A program made the position numbers and the translations under genes. The notes beneath the pieces were generated by a model. The model was given only the letters and a program-made list of their open reading frames with translations, ran no database searches and had not been told where the DNA came from. From positions 310,001 through 374,000 of the forward strand of contig JAHJWB010000001.1 of assembly GCA_018828125.1 (NCBI GenBank): 64,000 nt of DNA. The letters are read 5' to 3'. Shown one piece after another: positions 10,636-19,800 of this stretch; the stretch's first letter is position 1, and each line of letters begins with the position of its first letter. This DNA comes from Gammaproteobacteria bacterium. GTDB taxonomy: Bacteria > Pseudomonadota > Gammaproteobacteria > Burkholderiales > Burkholderiaceae_C.

Positions 10636-11295
10636 ATGCGCCTGCTGCTTGTAGAAGACGACCCCATGATCGGCGAAGCCGTGGCAGACCTGCTGCGCGC
10701 CGAACACTACGCTGTGGACTGGGCGCGCGATGGCGACGCCGCCGACACCGCATTGCGCACACAGCCCTACGACCTGGTGCTGCTGGATCTGGGGCTGCCC
10801 AAGCGCGACGGCATCACCGTGCTGCGCGACTTGCGCACACGCAAGAACCGCACGCCCGTGCTGGTGGCCACCGCACGTGACGCCGTCGCCCAGCGCATCG
10901 AGGGGCTCGATGCAGGGGCCGACGACTACGTGCTCAAGCCCTACGACCTCGATGAACTGCTGGCCCGCATTCGCGCGCTTCTGCGCCGTGCAGCCGGGCG
11001 CGCCGAGCCGGTGTACGAACACAAGGGCGTGTGCATCAACCCCGTAACGCGCGAGGCCACGGTGCAGGGCGTGCCGGTGGTCTTGTCAGCGCGTGAATGG
11101 GCTGTGCTGGAGCCACTTATCGCCCGTCCCGGCATGGTGCTGTCGCGCCAGCAGTTGGAAGACAAGCTCTATGGCTGGGGCGATGAGGTGAGCAGCAACG
11201 CGGTGGAGGTCTACATCCACGGCTTGCGCAAAAAGCTAGGGGCCGAGGTGCTGCTCAACGTGCGCGGCGTCGGCTACCTGGTGCCGAAAATATGA
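10636..11295 (+). CDS. OmpR-family response regulator
   Basis: MRLLLVEDDPMIGEAVADLL receiver with DLGLPKRDG and winged-helix C terminus. Confidence 0.93.
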   Translation: MRLLLVEDDPMIGEAVADLLRAEHYAVDWARDGDAADTALRTQPYDLVLLDLGLPKRDGITVLRDLRTRKNRTPVLVATARDAVAQRIEGLDAGADDYVLKPYDLDELLARIRALLRRAAGRAEPVYEHKGVCINPVTREATVQGVPVVLSAREWAVLEPLIARPGMVLSRQQLEDKLYGWGDEVSSNAVEVYIHGLRKKLGAEVLLNVRGVGYLVPKI

Positions 11296-11400
11296 CCCCC
11301 CTGAGCGGCTTTGCCGCTTCCCCCCAAGGGGGGACGACAGCCTTTGCTGCGGGGCTGCCCTTGCTGGCTGTCCCAGCGAAACGCGGCGCGCCCTTTTCGT
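11293..11400. repeat. GC-rich intergenic repeat family B, copy 2
   Basis: CCCCCTGAGCGGCTTTGCCGCTTCCCCCCAAGGGGGGACGACAGCCTTTGCTGCGGGGCTGCCCTTGC; resembles 4444-4590. Confidence 0.6.
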
Positions 11401-11437
11401 GTGGCGTGGCGAGTACGGAGATTCGCGGGTCATTGAA

Positions 11438-12808
11438 ATGACGGAATTACAAGCCCCCCGTTGGCGCAGCATGCTGCAGTCGTTGCTCCCCCGCTCGCTG
11501 CGCATGCGGCTGCTGGTGTTCTTGCTGGCCGCCATCGTGCTGGCTGGCGCGGTGCAGGGCGCGTTGGCGTATCGCGGCGCGCTGGCCGAGGCCGATGCGC
11601 TGTTCGACTATCACATGCAGCAGACCGCGCTGGCCCTGCGGTCGGGTCTGCCGGTGGATGCGCAAGGGCTTGGACCCGGCTTGAGTCCCGAGGACGAAAA
11701 CCACGAATTCATCGTGCAGGTGTGGACCAACGAAGGCCTGCGCATTTTTGAATCGGCTGTTGGCGCGGCGCTGCCACAGGTTGCCGTGCTGGGCTTTGCC
11801 AACGTGCAGGCGCGCGGGGGCACCTACCGGGTGTTTTCGCTGCAGACCCGCTCGCAGGTCATCCAGGTGGCGCAGAACATGGCCGCGCGGCGCGACATGG
11901 CCCGCAGTCTGGCGCTGCGCACGCTGGCACCGCTGGCCTTCATGGCGCCGCTGCTGGTGCTGGCGGTGTGGTGGGGCGTGAGCCGGTCGTTGGCCCCGGT
12001 GGAGCGGGTGCGCCGCCAGCTGGCCCAGCGCCAGGCCGACGACCTGTCACCGGTGAGCGATGCGCAACTGCCGGATGAAGTGCAGCCTCTGGTCAGTGAA
12101 CTCAACCTGCTGTTCGAGCGCGTGCAGCGCGCCTTTGATGCCCAGGAGCATTTTGTGGCCGATGCCGCGCACGAACTGCGTTCGCCCCTGGCCGCGCTGC
12201 GGCTGCAACTGCAGGGCCTGCAGCGCGCGGGCGACGATACCGCCCGTGCTGCCGCCGTTGAACGCCTGTCGTCAGGCATCGACCGCGCCACGCGCCTGGT
12301 CGAGCAGCTGTTGACGCTGGCGCGGCAGGAAGCCAGTACGGCCGTTGCCGAACCTGTGGACCTGCGCGCCGTGGCGCAGCTGGCCCTGGCCGATGTGGCA
12401 CCCGCCGCGCAGGCGCGAAGCATGGATGTGGGCCTGCTTGCATCCGACCCTGCCACCGTACCCGGCAACGCGGAGGCACTGCGCATGCTGGTGAGAAACC
12501 TGCTCGACAACGCCATCAAATACACGCCGCCCGGTGGCCGGGTGGACTTGCACCTGCGCGCTGACGGCGACCGTGCCGTGCTGCTCACGGTGGAAGACAG
12601 TGGCCCCGGCATTGCCCCTGAGTACCGCGACCGCGTCATGCAGCGGTTTGTGCGCGAAACGTCCGAAGGCGCGCCCGGCAGCGGCCTGGGCCTGGCCATT
12701 GTGCAAGCCATCGCCACCGCGCATGGCGCCACGATGCTGCTGGATAGTTCTGAGCGCCTGGGCGGGCTGCGGGCCGTGGTGCGCTTTGTCGGGGGCACGT
12801 CGCCGTGA
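11438..12808 (+). CDS. sensor histidine kinase
   Basis: DAAHELRSPLAALRLQLQ H-box, NLLDNAIKYTPPGG, GSGLGLAIVQAIA; start could be 11399. Confidence 0.92.
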   Translation: MTELQAPRWRSMLQSLLPRSLRMRLLVFLLAAIVLAGAVQGALAYRGALAEADALFDYHMQQTALALRSGLPVDAQGLGPGLSPEDENHEFIVQVWTNEGLRIFESAVGAALPQVAVLGFANVQARGGTYRVFSLQTRSQVIQVAQNMAARRDMARSLALRTLAPLAFMAPLLVLAVWWGVSRSLAPVERVRRQLAQRQADDLSPVSDAQLPDEVQPLVSELNLLFERVQRAFDAQEHFVADAAHELRSPLAALRLQLQGLQRAGDDTARAAAVERLSSGIDRATRLVEQLLTLARQEASTAVAEPVDLRAVAQLALADVAPAAQARSMDVGLLASDPATVPGNAEALRMLVRNLLDNAIKYTPPGGRVDLHLRADGDRAVLLTVEDSGPGIAPEYRDRVMQRFVRETSEGAPGSGLGLAIVQAIATAHGATMLLDSSERLGGLRAVVRFVGGTSP

Positions 12809-14283
12809 CCTCCTGGCTGGCCGTTCTGTCAGGGCTTGGACATGCCTTGCTGGCGGCTGCCGGTTTGCTGGTGTATGTGCTGGCCACGCGCATTGGCCAC
12901 CAGCGGCGCCACCCGTCGGCGGCGCTGGGTTGGGTCGGGGGCATCGTGGTGTTCCCGTATGTCGCGGTGCCGTTGTTTTTGATGTTCGGAATGCGCAAGT
13001 TCGCGCGACCGTTGCGGGTGCCGCGCCAGACACCCTCGGCGCGTCCGACACATTCACAGCAGCCAACGCATTCAGCGGATGCCGCAGCGGTAGCCGGCCC
13101 TGCCTGGGCGCTGCAGCTGTTGGCATGCATGGACCTTGCGGCGCCGGTCCACAACCGCGCCATCGTGTTTCACCGGCAGGGCACCGAAGCCTTGTCGGGC
13201 CTGATGGGCGCCATCGAGCGATCCTCGCGCACGCTCGACGTCGGCACCTTTGTGTTCGGCCACGACGAAGTGGGCCAGCGCGTGGCCGCCGCGCTGCTGC
13301 GGGCGGTACAGCGCGGCGTTGCGGTGCGTTTGTTGGTCGACGCCGTGGGCAGCCTGAAGATGCCCCGATCCCTGTTGCGCGAGCTGCGTGCCGGTGGGGT
13401 GGACGTCCAGCGCTTCATGCCGCTGTGGACCAGCCCCATCCAAGGGCGCACCAACCTGCGCAACCATCGCAAGCTGCTGCTGGCCGATGGTGAGTACCTG
13501 TGGAGCGGTGGGCGCAACTTGGCCACCGAGTATTTTCTGGACCGCCCCGGAACGCCTGCGTGGGTCGATCTGAGCTACGAAGTCCATGGTCCAGTTGCCA
13601 CGCAGGCCGCCGCGCAGTTCGACGCGGACTGGCGCATGGCCAGCGGACGTTTGGGCGCGCTCCCATCGGCGCCTGTGCGCGGGGCCCTGCCGCTGGCTGA
13701 CGAGCGCGCGTCGCAAAGTGCGCAGCCGCCTGGCCCGCTCGCCGTGGGCCCGTGGGCGCAATGGGTGCCCAGCGGCCCCGACCATGCGGACGACACCGTG
13801 CACACCCTGCTGCTGGCGGGGGCCTTTCAGGCGCAGCGGCGCATCGTGGCCGTCACGCCGTACTTTGTGCCCGACGATGCGCTGCTGGCCGCGTGGTGCC
13901 TGGCTTGCCGACGGGGCGTGCAGGTCAGCCTGCTGCTGCCGCGCCAGTCCAATCACCACCTGGCCGACTGGGCCCGTGAGCGTGCGCTGCGCGATCTGGT
14001 GGCCGCCGGGGCGCAGGTGTGGCTGGCCGATGACATGGTCCATGCTAAGGCGGTGATCATGGACGACGACATCGCGTTGTGCGGGTCGGTCAACCTGGAC
14101 GCACGCAGCCTGTTCCTCAACTACGAGGCGATGACGGCTTTTTATGGGGGGCAGGAGATCCGATGGTTGTCCGACTGGTGCGCGCAGCACATCGCAGCGG
14201 CGCGGCCGTATGACGCCCGCAGGCCCTCGTGGACGCGCGACATTGCCGAAGGAATGGTGCGATCCATTGCGTTCCAGTTGTAG
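12805..14283 (+). CDS. cls: cardiolipin synthase / phospholipase D family protein
   Basis: 492 aa; two HKD-type motifs (NHRKLLLADGEYLWSGGRN and HAKAVIMDDDIALCGSVNLD); N-terminal TM helices. Confidence 0.9.
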   Translation: MTSWLAVLSGLGHALLAAAGLLVYVLATRIGHQRRHPSAALGWVGGIVVFPYVAVPLFLMFGMRKFARPLRVPRQTPSARPTHSQQPTHSADAAAVAGPAWALQLLACMDLAAPVHNRAIVFHRQGTEALSGLMGAIERSSRTLDVGTFVFGHDEVGQRVAAALLRAVQRGVAVRLLVDAVGSLKMPRSLLRELRAGGVDVQRFMPLWTSPIQGRTNLRNHRKLLLADGEYLWSGGRNLATEYFLDRPGTPAWVDLSYEVHGPVATQAAAQFDADWRMASGRLGALPSAPVRGALPLADERASQSAQPPGPLAVGPWAQWVPSGPDHADDTVHTLLLAGAFQAQRRIVAVTPYFVPDDALLAAWCLACRRGVQVSLLLPRQSNHHLADWARERALRDLVAAGAQVWLADDMVHAKAVIMDDDIALCGSVNLDARSLFLNYEAMTAFYGGQEIRWLSDWCAQHIAAARPYDARRPSWTRDIAEGMVRSIAFQL

Positions 14284-14361
14284 CCGTCAGCGCATTGCAC
14301 GCCGCGCGCGCAGAACCCGTCGCATGATGTGCATCCCTTCAACCGCACACCCGTCTTCTCC

Positions 14362-15360
14362 ATGGCACCCCATTTCATTGTTCTCGGCGCAGGCGCAATT
14401 GGTTGTTATGTAGGGGGGCGGCTGGCGGCCCACGGCCAGTCCGTGTGCCTGGTCGGGCGACCGCATGCGCTGGAGCCCATCAGCCTGCAGGGCTTGCAAG
14501 TGACCGATCTTGACGGCTTTGACCGCCATGTGCCTGCCAGCGCCTTGCAACGGGCCCACACGCTGGCAGATGCAGCGCCCGGTGCCCACAGCGTGGTGCT
14601 GCTGTGCGTCAAAAGCGGCGCCACCGACGCTGCAGCGCGTGAGCTGGCAGCGGGCTGCGCACCCGGCACCCCGGTCATCTCGCTGCAAAACGGGGTGGAC
14701 AACGTGGCCCGCGTCGCAGCACTGGCGCCTGGCCTGAACGTGCTGGCGGGCATGGTGCCCTACAACGTGGTGCTGCGCGGCGCCCATGTGCACCGCGCCA
14801 CTGCAGGACATTTGCAGCTGCAGCGCGATGCCGTCACCGAGCGCATCGCGCCAGTGTTTGATGCTGCGGGCCTGGCCACGGTGCTGCCGGCCGACATCCG
14901 CGCGGTGCAATGGGGCAAGCTGCTGCTCAACCTGAACAACCCGGTCAATGCCTTATCTGATTTGCCTTTGCGGCAAGAGCTGCTCGACCGCGACTGCCGC
15001 CGCGTCTTTGCCGCACTGCAGACCGAAGCGTTGCATGTGATGGCCCGCGCAGGCATCACCCCTGCCCAGGTCACCGCCGTGTCGCCCACGCTGCTGCCTC
15101 ATGTGCTGCGCCTGCCCAACTGGCTGTTTACAAGCTTGGCCAAACGCATGCTGCAGATGGACGCCAAGGCGCGCTCGTCGATGTGGGACGACCTGGAAAC
15201 CGGGCGCGTGACCGAGATTGATGCACTCAGCGGGGCGGTGGTTCGGCTGGCGATGCAGCATGGCATGCAGGCACCGCTCAATGCGCGCATGTGCGAGCTG
15301 CTTGGCGGCCCACGCCAGCGCCTCACGGGTCCGCAGATGCGGCAGAGGCTGGGGGTGTGA
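14362..15360 (+). CDS. panE: 2-dehydropantoate 2-reductase
   Basis: FIVLGAGAIGCYVGGRLAAHG; WGKLLLNLNNPVNALSDLP. Confidence 0.9.
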   Translation: MAPHFIVLGAGAIGCYVGGRLAAHGQSVCLVGRPHALEPISLQGLQVTDLDGFDRHVPASALQRAHTLADAAPGAHSVVLLCVKSGATDAAARELAAGCAPGTPVISLQNGVDNVARVAALAPGLNVLAGMVPYNVVLRGAHVHRATAGHLQLQRDAVTERIAPVFDAAGLATVLPADIRAVQWGKLLLNLNNPVNALSDLPLRQELLDRDCRRVFAALQTEALHVMARAGITPAQVTAVSPTLLPHVLRLPNWLFTSLAKRMLQMDAKARSSMWDDLETGRVTEIDALSGAVVRLAMQHGMQAPLNARMCELLGGPRQRLTGPQMRQRLGV

Positions 15361-15852
15361 TCAGGCGGCCGGTTTCGTGCTGCCCAGCGGCACGCGCAGG
15401 CCGGTCTTCAGGCTGCTGAGGGCGACTGACGTTCTGAACCGCTTGATGTTGTCGTCCCCCTCAAACAGCCGCCGCGTCAGCGCCTCGTAGTCCGCCATCG
15501 ACGCCACGGAAACCACCAGCAGGTAGTCCGCCTGGCCAGTCACGTTGTAGCACTGCTGAACCGCTTCCTCGGCAGCAAAGCGCTCGCGCAACCGTGCGGT
15601 GCAATCGGGCCGCTCATTCTCCAGATGCACTTCCATCACGATGGTCAGCGGCGTGCCCACCTTGGCGGGGTCCAGCACGGCGACGTTGGCGCGGATCACC
15701 CCGCTGTCTTTCAGCCGCTGAATGCGCCGCTGCACGGCCGGGGCAGACAGGTTGACCGCTTGCGCAATCACGCGCTGGGGCGTGGTGTTGTCGGTCTGCA
15801 GGATGTCGAGGATCGCGATGTCAAAGCGGTCCAGTTCTGGGGTGGCGGGCAT
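15361..15852 (-). CDS. Lrp/AsnC family transcriptional regulator
   Basis: LDRFDIAILDILQTDNTTPQRVIAQAVNLSAPAVQRRIQRLKDSGVI; start set at 15852. Confidence 0.92.
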   Translation of the reverse strand: MPATPELDRFDIAILDILQTDNTTPQRVIAQAVNLSAPAVQRRIQRLKDSGVIRANVAVLDPAKVGTPLTIVMEVHLENERPDCTARLRERFAAEEAVQQCYNVTGQADYLLVVSVASMADYEALTRRLFEGDDNIKRFRTSVALSSLKTGLRVPLGSTKPAA

Positions 15853-15941
15853 GGAATGTCTTGGGTTGGTGAGCGAAAGTTGCATGCAGGCTCTGAAATT
15901 CGAGCAAAAAGCACGCGTGAGTCGCACTATATTTTCAACCC

Positions 15942-16844
15942 ATGAGCGCTTCTCTTCTCCAACGGTTTTTCCCGTTTCTTGCCGTCCTGGGTTCGGTCAC
16001 TGCACTGGGCATCGGCACCTCCTGGGCCAAGCACTGGCTGTTTCCGGTGGTGGGGGCGCAGGGCACCACGGCCGTTCGGGTGGGCTTTTCTGCCTTGCTG
16101 GTGCTGCTGCTGTGGCGCCCGTGGCGTTGGCCTTTGTCGCGGGCAGATGCGCGCGCCATCGTGCTGTACGGCGCTGCCCTGGGCGGGATGAACCTGATGT
16201 TCTACATGTCCCTGCGCACGCTGCCGTTTGGCTTGGCGGTGGCCATCGAATTCTCGGGGCCGCTGGCGGTGGCGATCTGGTCGTCGCGCCGCGCGGTGGA
16301 TTTTGTGTGGGTGGCGCTGGCCATGGCCGGGCTGGGCATGCTGCTGCCGCTGGGGTTGAACGGTAGCACGCTGGACCCGGTGGGAGTGTTGTATGCGCTG
16401 GGCGCTGCGGTTTTCTGGGCGCTGTACATCGTGTTCGGCAAGCGCGCCGGGCATTTGCACGCGGGGCATACGGTGTCGCTGGGCCTGCTGGTGGCGGCGC
16501 TGGTGGTGGTGCCTGTGGGCGTGGTGCATGCGGGCGCCGCGCTGCTGTCGCCCAGTGTGCTGCTCATTGGCGTGGCGGTGGCGGCAGTGTCCAGCGCCAT
16601 CCCGATCTCGCTGGAAATGATGGCCCTGAAGCGCCTGCCCAAGGAGGCCTTCGGCATCATGATCAGCATGGAGCCCGCGGTGGCTGCCGTGCTGGCCTTG
16701 ATGCTGCTGGGCGAGCACCTGAGCGCGATCCAGTGGCTGGCCATTGGCTGCATCGTGGCAGCGTCGATGGGCAGTGCGGCCACCGCCGCGCGTCCCGTCG
16801 ATGGCCGCCCGATGGATTCAAAAAAGATAGCTGCCAGCGCTTAG
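15942..16844 (+). CDS. EamA family transporter, RhtA-like amino-acid exporter
   Basis: 300 aa, ten hydrophobic segments, RhtA-like TLPFGLAVAIEFSGPLAVA; divergent from Lrp. Confidence 0.85.
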   Translation: MSASLLQRFFPFLAVLGSVTALGIGTSWAKHWLFPVVGAQGTTAVRVGFSALLVLLLWRPWRWPLSRADARAIVLYGAALGGMNLMFYMSLRTLPFGLAVAIEFSGPLAVAIWSSRRAVDFVWVALAMAGLGMLLPLGLNGSTLDPVGVLYALGAAVFWALYIVFGKRAGHLHAGHTVSLGLLVAALVVVPVGVVHAGAALLSPSVLLIGVAVAAVSSAIPISLEMMALKRLPKEAFGIMISMEPAVAAVLALMLLGEHLSAIQWLAIGCIVAASMGSAATAARPVDGRPMDSKKIAASA

Positions 16845-16868
16845 TGGATAAGCGCTAGAGCCATTTTT
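16818..16868. repeat. dispersed palindromic repeat family A
   Basis: AAAAAAGATAGCTGCCAGCGCTTAGTGGATAAGCGCTAGAGCCATTTTTTG; overlaps the 3' end of the RhtA-like CDS. Confidence 0.85.
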
Positions 16869-16886
16869 TGCCTCAAACCAGCCCGC

Positions 16887-19800
16887 TTATTTCTTGGGCG
16901 AGGGGCGGATGCTGTCGATCATCCCTTCCAGCCGTTCCACTTCCTCGTGCATCTTGGCGTCCGCGCCCACCCGCGTTTCCACGGCGCGCACCAGCGGCAT
17001 GATGAGCTGACGGTAGGTGACCGACAGCGACAGCAGGGCATCCACCATGCGCTGGCTCTGCGCCGCGTCGCTGTTCTGCGCACTGGCGTGCAGGGCCTGG
17101 GTGCTGGCCTGCAGCGCCTGCAAAGCCTGCGCGGTGGCGTCCAGGCTGGCGCGCATCTGGGCCTGCGTCTGCGTGGTGCCGCCCTGCAGGTGTTTGGCCA
17201 GTTCGGCCAGTGCCGCCAATGACGGCTCCAGCCGCGCCAGCAGTGCGGCCTGGGCCTGCTGCTCGGGTGTGGGTGTGGGGCTGGCCATGTGCTGGGCAAT
17301 CGCGGCCAGCGGCTGCGCCAGTTGCTCACCCAGGTGTTGCGCGTTGTGGGTCAGTTGTTCGGTGAACTGGCGCGGCTGCAGCGCATCGACGCTGCGGGCA
17401 ATGTCCAGCAGGCCGCGCGTCACGCGCACGCTGGGGTCGTCTTCAGCGCCGCCCATCTTGCGCTGGCGTTGGTAGCCGTCGCAAATTTCCGTCCAGCGCG
17501 CCGCTTCGTCGGGCGTGGGGTTGCCGATCAGGTGGGCCAGTTGCAACAGGTTTTCTTCGGCGCCGGTGGTCAGCGTCTGGGCCTCGCCCCGGTAGTGGTC
17601 GCGCAGCAGCGCGTCCAGTTCGTGGGGCTGCATCAGCGGCGTGACCTGTGGCGCCAGCCGCGCCATGTTGCGGTAGCTGCCCTGTAGGCGAAACGGCGGC
17701 GCCACACGATAGCGGTCGTCCTGCGCGGCCGATGCGATGTAGGCCAGATTCACCTTGAGCAACAGGTCGCGCACCGTGAACAGGCGCTGGAACAGGTTCT
17801 TCAGTTCATCCAGCTCGGCCGCGCTGTAGGGGTGGGCAAAGGTGGTGGGGTCGATGGCCTCGCCCTGCGCCAGGCGCACCAGCAGGTGCACGTCCTTGGG
17901 CTCGCGGGCGGTCAGCGGCTGGGTCACCGGGTTGGCGGTCAGGCTGTTTTCCAGGTACGACAGCGCAAACACGGCTTCGCGGCCCGACAGCACGTCGCCC
18001 AGGTTGTAGATGTCGGCCCGGTTGGCCAGCATGTCCGGAATGCGGAACACGTCGCCGGATTCGGTGTACGGGTTGCCCGCCATCACCACCGCAAAGCGCT
18101 TGCCCCGCATGTCCCAGGTGCGGGGCTTGCCTTGCCACACGCCTTCGATGCGGCGGGTGCCGTCGGCCAGGGCGATGAACTTCTGCAGAAACTCGGGGTG
18201 CGTGTGCTGGATGTCGTCCAGGTACAGCATCACGTTGCTGCCCATGGCCAGGCCCAGGTTCAGCTTTTCCAGCTCTTGCCTTGCAGCGCTGTTGGGCGCG
18301 GTGGCGGGGTCGATGGACGTGACGCCGTGGCCCAGCGCAGGGCAGTTGATGCGCACAAACACCAGGCCCAACCGGTCGGCCACGTATTCCATGATGGTGG
18401 TTTTGCCGTAGCCGGGCGGCGAGATCAGCAGCAGCATGCCCATGCGGTCGGTGCGGCTGGCATCGCCTGCCGCGCCAATCTGCTTGGACAGGTTGGCGCC
18501 AATCAGCGGTAAATACACCTCGTCAATCAGCCGGTTGCGCACAAAGGTAGACAGCGGCTTGGCCTGGAACTGCGCCAGGTGCAGGCGCGCCTTCTCTTGC
18601 ACCAGCAGCTCGTGGCGCAGCGTTTGCAGCGCGGCAAAGCTGGTCACCGCATGCACGCGGTGGTAGCGCACGCGACGCCAGAAGTCGTTCAGGTCAATCG
18701 CCAGCGTGCCCTCCGCAATGCGCGCATGCTCGCTGCGCAGGCCCCGCACGGTGGCCTGCAAGGTGGCGTTGACGCGGTGGCGGGGGGCGTCTACCGACAG
18801 CAAGGTGGCAGCGTCATCAATGCCCGCCAGCAGCGCAGCGGTGTTCTCGGATTGAGACTGCGCATACGCGCGCACCCAGTGGCGGGCCAGGCGCCAGCGT
18901 TCGGCAGGCTCTGCGGCCGACAAATCGCGCTGCCAGTTGGCACGCAGGCCGCCATGGTCCAGCGCGCGCTCCAGCCCTTGCGCCAGGTCTTGGCCTGCGC
19001 CGCTGACTACCCACGTGGGGGGCAGGTCGGGCGTCGTTTCGCGTTCGGCCAGCTCGCGCACCAGGTACGCGGCGGCGTCCATGCTCAGCGTGGTGGCCAG
19101 GGCGTCGTGCTCGCTGGCGGTCAACGCGCCGGGTGTGGGCGCTATCTCGGGCAGCAGCTCGTGCAGCAGGTGCGGGAACTCGTGCGCAAAGCGGTGCAGC
19201 GCGGCCTGGGCTTCGTGTTCCAGCGCCTGCTGTGCATCGCGCCGGGTGAACAGTTGGGCAATGTGTGCAGCACTGCGCGCGCGGCGCGCCAATGACTGGC
19301 GTCCCTCTTCGCGCAGGCCATGCTGCCAATACAACAATGCCAGGGCGCGTTCTGCTGGGCCATACACCAGTAGGCCTGCAGCGGCCTGCAGCGGCGCCAG
19401 CACCTGAACCAGCCGCAGCGCATCGTCGTCATGAATGCCGCGCTGGTAGCCCTCTTGGTAGCGGCCTGCGGCAAAGCGGCGCAGGGGCTCCAGCAAGGTG
19501 GCGGGCAGCGGGGCGTCTGGCGCCAACTCGGTCAGTTGCACCAACAGCTCGGCCCAGCCGGGTTCGGTGCTGCCGTTTTGCAGGGCATCCATCCACTCTG
19601 CGCTGAGGTATTCAATGCGCGACAAGGCGGGCGTCTCGGACACCAAGGCCTGGTCCCAGTAGGGGCGCAGGGCCAGCAGGCGTTCGTCGTGTGCGGGTGC
19701 CAGGTAGTCGGTGCCGGTGATCTGCCATGCCAGCCCGCCGTCGTGCGCCACCAAGGTCAGGTCCAGCGGCTGGCGGTTGACCGTGAAGCTATGCGCGCCC

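Noticed and set aside
8950-12808. HtrA plus two-component system as an unusual envelope-stress module
   Set aside because: A common arrangement in beta-proteobacteria; nothing in the sequences suggests novelty.
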